A DNA stretch of 64,000 nucleotides. Origin: Bradyrhizobium sp. 149. Its GTDB lineage: Bacteria > Pseudomonadota > Alphaproteobacteria > Rhizobiales > Xanthobacteraceae. Shown here piece by piece: positions 36,886 to 45,335 of this stretch; within the stretch, counting starts at the first letter, position 1; each line of letters opens with the position of its first letter. The notes beneath the pieces were generated by a model. It had not been told where the DNA came from. It made no database searches and saw only the letters and a list, made by a program, of their open reading frames with translations. A program made the position numbers and the translations under genes. The stretch covers positions 1-64,000 of the forward strand of contig NZ_JADPKK010000009.1 in assembly GCF_023073915.1 (NCBI RefSeq), written 5' to 3'.

Positions 36886-37182
36886 TTAGGCCATCACGCC
36901 CATGATGTCCGACTCCTTCATGATCAGGAGCTCATCGTTGTCGATCTTGACCTCGGTGCCCGACCACTTGCCGAACAGCACACGGTCGCCGACCTTGAGG
37001 TCGATCGGGATCAGCTTGCCGGCCTCGTCGCGGCCACCGGGGCCGACGGCGACGACTTCGCCCTGGGAGGGCTTTTCCTTGGCTGTGTCCGGAATGATGA
37101 TGCCGCCCTTGGTCTTTGACTCGGCGTCGATACGTTTGACCACGACACGGTCATGCAGCGGACGAAATTTGGATTTAGTCAT
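36886..37182 (-). CDS. groES: Co-chaperonin GroES
   Basis: 98 residues, standard length. The mobile loop and core are present: [20 protein letters not shown], then the loop residues [20 protein letters not shown] and the C-terminal [20 protein letters not shown]. GroES caps the GroEL ring in the ATP-bound state. It is the first gene of the groESL operon; a CIRCE site and a near-consensus promoter lie about 90-160 bp upstream. Confidence 0.98.
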   Translation of the reverse strand: MTKSKFRPLHDRVVVKRIDAESKTKGGIIIPDTAKEKPSQGEVVAVGPGGRDEAGKLIPIDLKVGDRVLFGKWSGTEVKIDNDELLIMKESDIMGVMA

Positions 37183-37273
37183 GACGTTTCCCTTTGGAGG
37201 CTCGCTTCGGAAGTAGTGGAAGTGGGCGGGGCGGCGCTTCCGTCCACCCTGCCCGAGGATCGAACGGCGCGCG

Positions 37274-37300
37274 TTAGCAATCCGTCTTTCGGAGTGCTAA
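37274..37300. promoter_or_regulatory. CIRCE operator (HrcA site)
   Basis: TTAGCAATC-N9-GAGTGCTAA at 37274-37300 differs from the CIRCE consensus (TTAGCACTC-N9-GAGTGCTAA) at one base of one arm. It lies about 90 bp upstream of groES, just after the -10 of the predicted promoter, the usual position for HrcA repression of groESL. The hrcA gene is not in this window. Confidence 0.95.
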
Positions 37301-37311
37301 TGGTCCGCCCG

Positions 37312-37340
37312 GGAATATGGCTTGGCCGCGATCCTGTCAA
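37312..37340 (-). promoter_or_regulatory. groESL promoter
   Basis: On the minus strand TTGACA (37335-37340) and TATTCC (37312-37317) are spaced by exactly 17 bp, with the CIRCE palindrome beginning 11 bp after the -10. CTTGAC and CCATATT also fit the alphaproteobacterial sigma-32-type pattern, so the site may serve both factors. Confidence 0.8.
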
Positions 37341-37496
37341 GCAAAGGTGGTTAAGCGATTGGTGAGACGGATATAGGATGGTGACATTGGAAACTTGTTC
37401 GGGGCGCCGACGTATTAAAGGACGTCATTGCTCCGGCAGCGGTTTTGCGCTTGGCTGCGGAAGGGGTGCGGCCATGGTCTTGCTCGGGGGAATGCC

Positions 37497-38018
37497 ATGA
37501 TCAGTTCAGCTCACGCGCGCACGGTCGCCAATCTGGCGGCAGCCTCTTGCCTCGCGCTGCTGCTGGGCGCTTGCGGCGGCGGCATGAGCCTGCCGTCCTT
37601 TTCTTCGTCCTCGCCGCCCCCCGAGGCCGAGCCCGGCGCCGGTCCGGAAATGCCCGCGTCGATCCGCGCCGACGAGATCGTCGGGCGCTGGGGTCTCGCC
37701 TCGTTCCAGAACCCGGCCGACCGCGCCCGGACCGAGGCTGCCGCCCGGGCCCAGTGCAAAAATCCTTACGTGATCACGGCCGGCGCCTCCGGCGGCGTCA
37801 TCATGCATCTGGCGGACCAGGCGACACCGCAGGAGCTGCGGCTGAAGGGCTCGCCCAGCGGCAAGAACTATATCGGGCCGGCGGGGCCGACGCCCGGCGA
37901 GCAGGACCGCGAGATCGTCTCCTTCGACGGCCGCGTCCTCATCACCCGCTTCATCGACAAGGACGCCGCCACCCGCTACGGCAACATGGTCTACGTCCGC
38001 TGCGCGCCGAGGGCGTAG
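37497..38018 (+). CDS. Outer membrane lipoprotein, AprI/Inh-like
   Basis: 173 residues. The signal ends in a lipobox, SCLALLLGACGGG, so Cys near residue 25 should be lipidated. After a Ser/Pro-rich linker comes a small domain with EIVGRWGLASFQNPADRART and two cysteines (RAQCKNPYV and YVRCAPRA) bracketing beta strands; the EIVGRWGL start is reminiscent of AprI/Inh-type lipocalin-like inhibitor domains, but I am not sure of the family. The ATG at 37497 has GGGGGAATGCC upstream. Repeat A copy 2 and a bidirectional terminator follow. Confidence 0.75.
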   Translation: MISSAHARTVANLAAASCLALLLGACGGGMSLPSFSSSSPPPEAEPGAGPEMPASIRADEIVGRWGLASFQNPADRARTEAAARAQCKNPYVITAGASGGVIMHLADQATPQELRLKGSPSGKNYIGPAGPTPGEQDREIVSFDGRVLITRFIDKDAATRYGNMVYVRCAPRA

Positions 38019-38040
38019 GGCGGCCCACGCTCTAACCGCT

Positions 38041-38111
38041 CGTCATTGCGAGCGAAGCGAAGCAATTTCCTCGGCGACAGTCTGGATTGCTTCGCTTCGC
38101 TCGCAATGACG
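38041..38111. repeat. Palindromic intergenic repeat, family A copy 2
   Basis: Starts CGTCATTGCGAGCG and ends CGCTCGCAATGACG, perfect outer arms of 14 bp, with GAAGCGAAGCAAT and ATTGCTTCGCTTC inside. It is between the convergent lipoprotein and cheZ genes and is the neatest of the three copies. Confidence 0.9.
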
Positions 38112-38120
38112 TCCAAAAAC

Positions 38121-38153
38121 AAAAAAACGCCGGCTCGCGCCGGCGTTTTGTTT
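38121..38153. terminator. Bidirectional terminator between lipoprotein gene and cheZ
   Basis: AAAACGCCGGC pairs with GCCGGCGTTTT around a short loop. A run of seven A on the left gives a strong U-tract when read from cheZ, and TTTTGTTTTC serves the plus strand. Confidence 0.88.
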
Positions 38154-38171
38154 TCGTAGTGTCGCGTCCGC

Positions 38172-38957
38172 TCAGTCGAACAGCGCGTCGATGTCGTCCT
38201 GCGAGGCGTGGCCGACGTCGCCGGCGAGCTTCGGGCCATTGAGGAGTTTTTCGTCCTCGCTGCGGGTGTCGGCCGGCGCGGGCACATGGGACTTGATCGC
38301 GTCGACGCCGCCCCAGATCTCCATCATGGAATTGATGTGCTGCTCGATGAATTTCATCGTGCTCATGACCTTGCTGATTCGCTGGCCGGTCAGGTCCTGG
38401 AAGTTGCAGGCTTCGAAAATCGAGATGACGCGTTCCTGGATATCGTCGGCGAGCCGCTTCTGCTGATCGGCCGATTGCACCTTGGCCATCGCGCTAGCCG
38501 CCTGGTCGATCGACTCGGCGGCTTCGAGGATCTGCTGGGTCGCCTGTTCGGTGCCGCCGACGACCGCGCCGAGCTCGCCATTGACCTTGGCCATTTCGCC
38601 GCCGTCAAAGCTCTTGCCGTGCAGCGTCGCGATCTCGCGCTTGGTGCGGTCGATGGCGTCGTGGATGAGGTCGAGCTCGACCTTCAGCTTCTCGCACTGC
38701 TCGATCTGCGCCCGGTACGTATCGAGCATGGTACGAGCTTCGGAGAGCTCGTGGGCGGTGGAGGCATCGATCGCCGCCATGGCAGCGCTGCCGGACAACG
38801 GCACGGGCACAGTGCCCTTCGCCATCTGTGCACGGATCGCACGCAACTCGGCCATGATCTCGCTATGCATCGGCGCAGCCTCCTCAATCATTTCGGGGCT
38901 GGGCATTTCGCCGACAATAGCCTCTTCGACACGAAAACGTTTGCGGTGAATAGCCAT
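38172..38957 (-). CDS. cheZ: Protein phosphatase CheZ
   Basis: 261 residues from the ATG at 38957, which follows GGGGGGAG. The middle is long helix (HELSEARTMLDTYRAQIEQC), and the signature CNFQDLTGQRISKVMSTMKF contains the Asp and Gln that dephosphorylate CheY-P in E. coli CheZ (Asp143, Gln147). The C-terminus ends in DDIDALFD, matching the CheY-binding tail of CheZ. It removes phosphate from CheY and resets the flagellar signal. No che or motility gene is adjacent; an orphan cheZ-like gene is found in several Rhizobiales. Confidence 0.88.
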   Translation of the reverse strand: MAIHRKRFRVEEAIVGEMPSPEMIEEAAPMHSEIMAELRAIRAQMAKGTVPVPLSGSAAMAAIDASTAHELSEARTMLDTYRAQIEQCEKLKVELDLIHDAIDRTKREIATLHGKSFDGGEMAKVNGELGAVVGGTEQATQQILEAAESIDQAASAMAKVQSADQQKRLADDIQERVISIFEACNFQDLTGQRISKVMSTMKFIEQHINSMMEIWGGVDAIKSHVPAPADTRSEDEKLLNGPKLAGDVGHASQDDIDALFD

Positions 38958-39271
38958 CAAGAACTCCCCCCACCTCACTCACGCGTCTTTGTAGGCAGAA
39001 GCGATTTAACACGAAGTTCACAGCAGGAACTGTCGCGCGGCCGCGCGCGACGGCGTGCAAACGGGCGATTAACCATGCGTGCGCGGCGTTCATCGAAAAT
39101 AAACGCTGATCGCCAAATTGCACCGCTGCCGACGACGTGGTGAATCGAAACGCCGTTTCCGTTTACCAAACAAAACGGCTTTTGCTCTTTATTGACCACG
39201 TCGCGGGGTGCGGATCAGCCACCAGCTTCCACGACGCATGTGATCTAGACGAAACAGTACAGAGTACGTCG

Positions 39272-40072
39272 ATGTTCAAGAAAATGTCTGTCGCGCTGCT
39301 TGGCAGCGCTTGCACCTTCATTGCCGGCGCCAACAGCGCCGGCGCCTTCGATAACAGCGTGCCGAACGATCCGCCCACGGTGCTCTACCAGCCGCAGGTG
39401 CCGCCAGCGCCGGTGCGCGTCGCCTCCAATTCGAACATGGGCGGCGGCTTCATCGAGTTCATGTTCGGCGATGGGCCCGGCCGCGGTCCGGCCTACGCGC
39501 CGCAGCAGCCGGTGTACCAGCAGCAGCCGGGCTATTACGACCAGCGCCGCCTGCCGCCGATGGGCGAGCCGCAGATGCAGGGCGCAGGTCTCCAGCAGGA
39601 GCCGGTCGACCCGCGACAGCGTCAGTTCGATCCGAGATTCGAGAAACAACTCGTTGACTATAGCGGCAACGAAAGCGCCGGCACGATCGTGGTCGATACG
39701 CCGAACAAGTTCCTCTATCTCGTCGAGGGCAACGGCCGCGCGATGCGCTACGGCATTGGCGTCGGACGTCCCGGCTTCACCTGGTCCGGTGTGAAGTCGA
39801 TCACGGCCAAGCGCGAATGGCCGGCCTGGACGCCGCCGGCCGAAATGATCGCGCGCCGCCCCGACCTGCCCAGGCACATGGAGGGCGGCCCGGAAAACCC
39901 GCTTGGCGCGCGCGCGATGTATCTCGGCTCGACGCTCTACCGCATCCACGGCTCCAACGAGCCTTGGACCATCGGCACCAACGTCTCCTCCGGCTGCATC
40001 CGCATGCGCAACGAGGACGTCATCGATCTCTACGGCCGCGTCAATGTCGGCACCAAGGTCGTGGTGATGTAG
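39272..40072 (+). CDS. L,D-transpeptidase (YkuD domain)
   Basis: 266 residues from the ATG at 39272. A Sec signal peptide (cleavage after AGA near residue 24) is followed by a Gln/Pro-rich linker, residues about 75-125, and a YkuD domain from AGTIVVDTPNKFLYLVEGN onward. The catalytic motif is complete: IHGSNEPWTIG, then SSGCIRMRNEDVIDLYGRV, with the His, Ser-Gly-Cys and Arg. The enzyme makes 3-3 peptidoglycan cross-links or attaches proteins to peptidoglycan in the periplasm, an important activity in polar-growing Rhizobiales. Stands alone, with a weak terminator after it. Confidence 0.92.
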   Translation: MFKKMSVALLGSACTFIAGANSAGAFDNSVPNDPPTVLYQPQVPPAPVRVASNSNMGGGFIEFMFGDGPGRGPAYAPQQPVYQQQPGYYDQRRLPPMGEPQMQGAGLQQEPVDPRQRQFDPRFEKQLVDYSGNESAGTIVVDTPNKFLYLVEGNGRAMRYGIGVGRPGFTWSGVKSITAKREWPAWTPPAEMIARRPDLPRHMEGGPENPLGARAMYLGSTLYRIHGSNEPWTIGTNVSSGCIRMRNEDVIDLYGRVNVGTKVVVM

Positions 40073-40092
40073 GGCATCGCGCTCGAAACTGA

Positions 40093-40117
40093 AACGGCCG
40101 CCTCATCGGCGGCCGTT
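40093..40117 (+). terminator. Weak terminator after the L,D-transpeptidase gene
   Basis: AACGGCCGCC and GGCGGCCGTT pair around a 5-base loop; the following TGTCGTTT is T-rich but not a run, so termination may be partial. Confidence 0.5.
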
Positions 40118-40142
40118 GTCGTTTGGAGCAAGACAAGAAGCC

Positions 40143-40970
40143 TCACGCGTAATCGCTGCCGCCATCGTCTCCGCCGCCGAAGTCGCTGTCGTCGGCCAGG
40201 TCTACTGGATCGTCATTGTCGTTCTGATCGTTGTAATTCTGGTCGTCGTTCGAGGCGTGGTCGGCGAAGCCTTGGCGGGAAGCATCGCCACGATCGCGGT
40301 TCGAGCCGATATCGTCGAGGCCGGCATCGCGTGCGAGCGATCCGCCGGACTGGTCGCTACCGCTCCAGGGGCTGCGGTCGCCCAGTGCGTTGGTGTCGCC
40401 GAAGGCCTGCTGGTGCGATCCGCCCATCATGCCGCGAATGCTGGAGAGCAGCAGCGAGCCGCCGACGACGCCGGCTGCGGCTGCCGCCGCCGTGCCGAGG
40501 AACGAGCCGCCGCCACCGCCGACCGGCGGGGCACCATAGCCCTGACCTGGACCTTGATTTGGGCCTTGGCCGTAAGCCTGCCCGTAAGGCGGCTGGCCAT
40601 ATCCCGGTTGGCCCTGCTGCATCGCCTGGCCGCTGTTCCAGACCGGGCGCGAGTCGCGCGGCGGCACGTTAGGAACCGAGCCGCGCGAAGGACTCCCGCC
40701 GAACAGCGTGTCGCGCATGGTATCCAGGAAACCGCCGGACTGGGCCTGCTCGGGTGCCTGCCCCGCCTCCAGCTCCTGGATGCGGTCATGGGCGCGCTTC
40801 AGCGCTTCGTCCTGCAGCAGGACGGTCTGCACCAGCGCATAAATCGCGCCGGGCGCCTTGCGCAGGCCGTCTGAAATCGCGGCGATCGCGTCGGGATCGC
40901 GCGGTGCGTTTTCCAGCTTCGAAAGCCGGTCGAAAAGCTCGTCGACAAGTTGGCGTTCCTGCGGCGTCAT
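40143..40970 (-). CDS. DUF2076 family protein
   Basis: 275 residues. The start MTPQERQLVDELFDRLSKLE and the helical region to about residue 75 are the conserved DUF2076 part; a Gly/Gln/Tyr-rich segment (for example YGQAYGQGPNQGPGQGYG) and a short Ala/Gly-rich hydrophobic stretch (SFLGTAAAAAAGVVGGSLLL) follow, then a strongly acidic Asn/Asp tail. These proteins are found in alphaproteobacteria with no known activity; they may associate with the membrane. It converges on the L,D-transpeptidase gene with a 70-bp gap. Confidence 0.85.
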   Translation of the reverse strand: MTPQERQLVDELFDRLSKLENAPRDPDAIAAISDGLRKAPGAIYALVQTVLLQDEALKRAHDRIQELEAGQAPEQAQSGGFLDTMRDTLFGGSPSRGSVPNVPPRDSRPVWNSGQAMQQGQPGYGQPPYGQAYGQGPNQGPGQGYGAPPVGGGGGSFLGTAAAAAAGVVGGSLLLSSIRGMMGGSHQQAFGDTNALGDRSPWSGSDQSGGSLARDAGLDDIGSNRDRGDASRQGFADHASNDDQNYNDQNDNDDPVDLADDSDFGGGDDGGSDYA

Positions 40971-41097
40971 GGTCTGTCTCCCTCGCGCAAAACAAGCGCG
41001 AGGCAGATGTAGGGTTCCATTGTGGCCCCAACAGTGCCGGCTGGATTAAATTTCGGTATGCGACAAGCTGCCTAGCAGGGTCAGCTTTTCGCCGATT

Positions 41098-41943
41098 TCA
41101 TCCCAGCGTGACGCCGCTGTCCGTCAGCAGGCGCGCAAAGGCTTCACTGGCGAGATAAGCGTGTTCGCGCTCGCGGACATCCGTCATCGGGTCGAGGCCG
41201 GTGAGGATGTCGTCGACGAAGCCGGGATGACACATGATGAGGCCGCCATCCGGCAGGCCTCCAATGAATTGCCGCATCAATGCACCGAAATCGGCCGCTT
41301 GCGTGAAATCATAGGCGCCGGCGAAGCCGGGATTGAAGCTGAGGCCCGCGCTGGCGGCACGGCGGCGGAATTGCGCGCTGAGGATATCGAGCACCAGCGC
41401 TTTTGGTGAGGCCAGCCGCTGCATCAGCGGCAGGTCGCGGCCGCCCTGGCGCACCCAGGCTTTTGGCGCGGCTTCGGCGACGGCGTCGACAAATCCGTCG
41501 CGCACCTGCGGATAGAGCTGCACATGCTGATGGCCGTCGACGAAGTCGGGCGCGCGGCCGAACGCTTTCGCGAAAGCCGCCAGCTGCGCCTTGACCTCGT
41601 TGCGAAAGAATTCGCGGTCGAGCCTTCGCGCAAGGCCGGCGCGCAGCAGCTTTGGAAACGGGAGAAACATGTCGCCGTCGAGCGGACGGAAATGCATGGT
41701 GAGCGGCCGGAACGGCGCCGACAATGTCACGTGCAATCCGATCGCGCAGCGCGGGCTCGCTTGCGCTGCCGTCTGAAGTGCCTCGATCTCGCTGCGCTCG
41801 ATCGCAGGTCCCACCATCATCACCGAGGTGGCATTGAGACGGCCGCGCTCGATCAGGTCGCGGATGGCGCGATTGACGCCCGGGCTGATGCCGTAATCGT
41901 CGGCGCAGAGCCAGATCCGCGGCGGCGGCGCGGCGACGCTCAT
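41098..41943 (-). CDS. ChbG/HpnK (YdjC) family deacetylase
   Basis: 281 residues starting at ATG 41943; a much longer frame (to 42819) is a shadow of the next gene. The YdjC fold has its metal site in RIWLCADDYGISPGVNRAI (Asp-Asp near residue 13), GLHVTLSAPFRPL, FVDGHQHVQLYPQ and GLIMCHPGFVDD. Family members remove acetyl groups from N-acetylated sugars: ChbG acts on chitobiose, HpnK is linked to hopanoids, and Francisella NaxD deacetylates a polyprenyl-phosphate aminosugar for lipid A. Here the start overlaps the polyprenyl-type glycosyltransferase by 4 bp (ATGA), which favours the NaxD-like role. Confidence 0.85.
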   Translation of the reverse strand: MSVAAPPPRIWLCADDYGISPGVNRAIRDLIERGRLNATSVMMVGPAIERSEIEALQTAAQASPRCAIGLHVTLSAPFRPLTMHFRPLDGDMFLPFPKLLRAGLARRLDREFFRNEVKAQLAAFAKAFGRAPDFVDGHQHVQLYPQVRDGFVDAVAEAAPKAWVRQGGRDLPLMQRLASPKALVLDILSAQFRRRAASAGLSFNPGFAGAYDFTQAADFGALMRQFIGGLPDGGLIMCHPGFVDDILTGLDPMTDVREREHAYLASEAFARLLTDSGVTLG

Positions 41944-42986
41944 TCGGCCGCCGTCCGCTTCGAGGCGTCGCCAGCCTTGTCGGACTCGAAATGCTTTTCG
42001 CTGTGCTCGGCGACGAAGTAGATCGGGCGCGCCTTCAGCTCGGAGAGGATCTTGCCGATATATTCGCCGACGATGCCGATCATGATGAGCTGCACGCCGC
42101 CGATCGTCATCAGGCCGATCACGAGCGAGGGATAGCCGGGCACCTGCTTGCCCGTGGTCAAGACCTCCCAGAGGATCGACAGGCCGAACAGGAACGCTCC
42201 GCCGGCGAGGATCACGCCGAGCAGGCTGGCAAAGCGCAGCGGCGCCACCGAGAACGAGGTCACGCCTTCGATTGAAAGACCAAGCAGACGCGCGGCACTG
42301 AAGGTGGTCACGCCATGGGTGCGCGGCGCGGGCTCGTAATCGACACGGATCTGGCGGAAGCCGATCCAGCTCGCCAGGCCTTTGAAGAAGCGGTTGCGCT
42401 CCGGCAGCTGCCTGAGTGCCGCGACTGCGCGCGGTGACAGCAGGCGGAAATCGCCGGCGTCCGCCGGGATTTTCTGGCGCGCGCCCCAATTGATCAGCGC
42501 GTAGAAGCCGCGTCCGGCGAGCCGCCGCAGGAAGGGCTCGTTGTCGCGATGCGCCTTGGCGGTATAGACGACGTCGTAACCGTCCTCGATCCAGTGCCGC
42601 ACCAGTCGCTCGACCAGTGACGGCGGATGCTGGCCGTCGCCGTCCATGAACAGCACCGCGCCAAGCCGGGCATGGTCGAGGCCGGCCATCAGCGCGGCCT
42701 CCTTGCCGAAATTGCGCGACAGCGAGACGACCTGGACGTCGACCGCCTCGGCCGGCAGCGAGCGAGCGATCGATAGCGTCGCGTCCGCGCTGCCGTCGTC
42801 CACATAGACGACCTCGCAAGGCAAGCGATAGCGCTGCCGCAACGTCTTTGCGAGATCGCAGATGCGCTGGTGCAAGGCGGCGAGGCCCGCCGCTTCGTTG
42901 TAGAGGGGGACAACGATCGACAGTCCCTTCGCGGCGACGCCCGCCGCGGTGGTCGTCATGCCGGAAACGTCAGAGCCCAGCGTCAT
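41940..42986 (-). CDS. Polyprenyl-phosphate glycosyltransferase (DPM1/ArnC/FlmF-like)
   Basis: 348 residues. The GT2 catalytic domain (LSIVVPLYNEAAGLAALHQR, VVYVDDGSADAT, AVLFMDGDGQHPP with DxD) is followed by the acceptor helix region and two C-terminal membrane helices, near residues 255-275 and 290-315 (FASLLGVILAGGAFLFGLSI; LMTIGGVQLIMIGIVGEYIG). This layout is that of enzymes that put a sugar on undecaprenyl phosphate for later transfer in the periplasm, such as GtrB, ArnC, RgtE and FlmF2. It is followed by the deacetylase through an ATGA overlap. Donor sugar unknown. It lies 87 bp after hisG. Confidence 0.87.
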   Translation of the reverse strand: MTLGSDVSGMTTTAAGVAAKGLSIVVPLYNEAAGLAALHQRICDLAKTLRQRYRLPCEVVYVDDGSADATLSIARSLPAEAVDVQVVSLSRNFGKEAALMAGLDHARLGAVLFMDGDGQHPPSLVERLVRHWIEDGYDVVYTAKAHRDNEPFLRRLAGRGFYALINWGARQKIPADAGDFRLLSPRAVAALRQLPERNRFFKGLASWIGFRQIRVDYEPAPRTHGVTTFSAARLLGLSIEGVTSFSVAPLRFASLLGVILAGGAFLFGLSILWEVLTTGKQVPGYPSLVIGLMTIGGVQLIMIGIVGEYIGKILSELKARPIYFVAEHSEKHFESDKAGDASKRTAAE

Positions 42987-43073
42987 CGATCAAGGTTCCA
43001 GAGGCGTGCGAGGTCATCTCAACAGCATATGGTAGCTGCCGTTTGCTGTCGCTATGCTGAACGGACCTGAGGC

Positions 43074-44051
43074 TCACTGCCGCAGGAACGCCTCGAGCTT
43101 TGCGAACAGCGGGTTCTCCCGGTCGAACACGTAATCCAGCGAAACCACCGAGACCGTCTCGGCGCCATGCGCGCGCAGGAAGCTTGCGAGCGCATAGAGC
43201 TGACCGGAGGGGCAGTGCAGCGTGAGCATGCCTGACGAGGTCGGCCCGCCGAAAGGGGCTTCGACGCCGAAGCGCTCGTGGGCCTCGGCGAGCATGGCCG
43301 CGTCGCACTGGCGGAAGCGGGTGCGGACCTCGCGGTATTTGTTGGCCCGTGCCCGCGCGGCGATGTGATCGAGGATGATTCGCGCGGTCTCTCGCGCCTG
43401 CGGCGACCAATCGGCGTCCCTTGAGGCGACCAGGTTGGCCTGGCTGCGCAGGATCACGCCGTCGTCGAGCACCCGCAATCCGTTGGCGGCGAGCGTCGCG
43501 CCGGTCGTGGTGATGTCCACGATCAACTCGGCGCTGCCGGCGGCAGGCGCGCCTTCGGTCGCGCCTGTGCTTTCGACGATGCGGTAATCGGTGATGCCGT
43601 GGCTCTGGAAGAAGGCGCGGGTGAGATTGATGAACTTGGTCGCGACCCGCATCCGCATGTGATGCTGCTCGCGGAAGCCGGTGGTGACGTCGTCGAGGTC
43701 GGCCATGGTGCGGACGTCGATCCACGCCTGCGGCACTGCGACGACCACATCGGCATAGCCGAAGCCGAGGCCTTCGATCAGGGAGACGCGCTTGTCGGCG
43801 TCCGCGATGGTCTCGCGCACCAGATCCTCTCCGGTGACGCCGAGATGCGCCAGGCCGCGAGACAGTTGCGAAGCGATTTCGCTCGCCGAGAGATAGGCGA
43901 CCTCGACATTGTCGAGGCCTGCGAGCGTGCCGCGATAGTCGCGCGCGCCGCCCGCCTTCGACAGCTTGAGCCCGGCGCGGGCGAAAAAGGCTTCGGTGTT
44001 TTCCTGAAGGCGGCCCTTGGAGGGAACGGCCAGAACGAACGGCGCGCTCAT
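43074..44051 (-). CDS. hisG: ATP phosphoribosyltransferase HisG
   Basis: 325 residues. The catalytic core has [20 protein letters not shown], a phosphate-binding loop in [20 protein letters not shown] and [20 protein letters not shown]. HisG makes phosphoribosyl-ATP, the first step of histidine synthesis. HisZ-dependent enzymes are normally the short form of about 210-230 residues, yet this one extends by about 100 residues, and the last part ([20 protein letters not shown], then [18 protein letters not shown]) resembles the C-terminal regulatory fold of long HisG. It lies 3 bp after hisZ on the same strand, so they are translated together. Confidence 0.93.
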   Translation of the reverse strand: MSAPFVLAVPSKGRLQENTEAFFARAGLKLSKAGGARDYRGTLAGLDNVEVAYLSASEIASQLSRGLAHLGVTGEDLVRETIADADKRVSLIEGLGFGYADVVVAVPQAWIDVRTMADLDDVTTGFREQHHMRMRVATKFINLTRAFFQSHGITDYRIVESTGATEGAPAAGSAELIVDITTTGATLAANGLRVLDDGVILRSQANLVASRDADWSPQARETARIILDHIAARARANKYREVRTRFRQCDAAMLAEAHERFGVEAPFGGPTSSGMLTLHCPSGQLYALASFLRAHGAETVSVVSLDYVFDRENPLFAKLEAFLRQ

Positions 44052-44054
44052 GAC

Positions 44055-45203
44055 TTAAGCTCCCACCTTGCGGCCGATCCGGGTCAGCGCATCCACCCAG
44101 ACCGAGAAACCGACCGCGGGGATCGGCTCGGCCGATCCAAGCTGGGTCATAAGTCCGTCATAGCGGCCACCCGCAACCAGCGGCTCGGCGCCATTGCCCC
44201 TGTGGTGCAGCTCGAATTCGAAGCCGGTGTAGTAGTCGAGCCCGCGCCCGAACGCAGTTGAAAAGCGTGTCCCCTTCACGTCGATGCCGCGCGCCGCCAT
44301 GAAGCCGACCCGGCTTTCGAACTGGTCGATCGCAGCACTGAGGTCGAGCCTTGCCTCATGGGTCAGGGCGCGCAGCTCGGCGACGGCGTCGTCGGGATTA
44401 CCTGATATCGATAGGAAGCGCTTGAGCACGGCGATGGCCTCGCGCGGCAGTGCGCCGCCCTTCAACGTCGACTGCTCGAGGAAGCGGTCGGCAATCTCGG
44501 CCGTGGTGCGGCCGCCGACATTGGTGGTGCCGGCGATCGACATCAGATCGGTGACGAAAGCGAGTGCCGCCTTGCGGTCGGAGCCGGCGAGCGCCGCGAG
44601 CACGCCCTCATATTCGCTGCGGGTCGCGGTGGTCGCGGCGGCCAGCCGCTCCAGGTCCTGGTCCAGGCTGATCTTGCGGTTGAAATCCTTGACCAGGCGG
44701 CGGCGCCAGACCGGATAGAGGTCGAGCGCGTCGAGCAGGGCGTTGAACAGCGCCACGTCGCCGGTGCGGATCTCGACGTCGCGGACGCCGAAGGCGGCGG
44801 TCGCCTCCAGCGCGAGCGCCAGCATCTCGGCATCTGCGGCGGCGCGGTCCTGGCGGCCGAACGATTCGATGCCGGCTTGCAGGAATTCGCTGGTCTGGCC
44901 GCTGCGGTAGCGGAACACCGGACCGAGATAGCTGAATCCGGCCGGCTGGCCGGCACGACCAGAGGCGAGGTAATCGCGCGCCACCGGAATGGTCAGGTCC
45001 GGACGCAGGCAGAGTTCCTCGCCGGACAGGTCCGTGGTCAGGTACAGGCTCTTGCGGATGTCCTCGCCGGAGAGGTCCAGGAACGGCTCGGCCGGTTGCA
45101 GGATGGCGGGCTCGGCCCTGACATAGCCGGCCTGCGCGAACGACAGCAGCAGCGTATCCGCCCAGGCGGAGCCGGCAGCATTTGAGGTGGCAGTCGCGGT
45201 CAT
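44055..45203 (-). CDS. hisZ: ATP phosphoribosyltransferase regulatory subunit HisZ
   Basis: 382 residues from ATG 45203 (another in-frame ATG at 45215). HisZ is a catalytically dead relative of histidyl-tRNA synthetase; class II motif 2 appears as SYLGPVFRYRSGQTSEFLQA and the HisRS-like signature as AFGRGLDYYTGFEFELHHRG. It forms a hetero-octamer with HisG and carries allosteric histidine control. It is directly upstream of hisG (3-bp gap), and rsmE precedes it by 132 bp. Confidence 0.93.
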   Translation of the reverse strand: MTATATSNAAGSAWADTLLLSFAQAGYVRAEPAILQPAEPFLDLSGEDIRKSLYLTTDLSGEELCLRPDLTIPVARDYLASGRAGQPAGFSYLGPVFRYRSGQTSEFLQAGIESFGRQDRAAADAEMLALALEATAAFGVRDVEIRTGDVALFNALLDALDLYPVWRRRLVKDFNRKISLDQDLERLAAATTATRSEYEGVLAALAGSDRKAALAFVTDLMSIAGTTNVGGRTTAEIADRFLEQSTLKGGALPREAIAVLKRFLSISGNPDDAVAELRALTHEARLDLSAAIDQFESRVGFMAARGIDVKGTRFSTAFGRGLDYYTGFEFELHHRGNGAEPLVAGGRYDGLMTQLGSAEPIPAVGFSVWVDALTRIGRKVGA

Positions 45204-45335
45204 CTCGGGGTCCATCGTCCCGGTGGAACCGGGCAGGGCAAGGAAGGGAAGCGAATTGCCGCAGGCCTTAGCATGGCCCGGAAGCGGTTTCGACCTCCAA
45301 AGGATCAATCGCTTAACGGCCGGCCAACACCGGGA

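Larger units (their letters stand above)
37183..37496. other. Divergent regulatory region between groES and a lipoprotein gene
   Basis: 314 bp. It holds the CIRCE site and the groESL promoter (37274-37340); the part near 37341-37496 should hold the lipoprotein promoter, which I could not place. No additional gene is evident. Confidence 0.5.

Noticed and set aside
41944..42819. N-terminal extension of the ChbG-type gene by about 290 codons
   Set aside because: The added part is a frame-shifted copy of the glycosyltransferase gene; the family starts at 41943 with an ATGA overlap, so no fusion exists.
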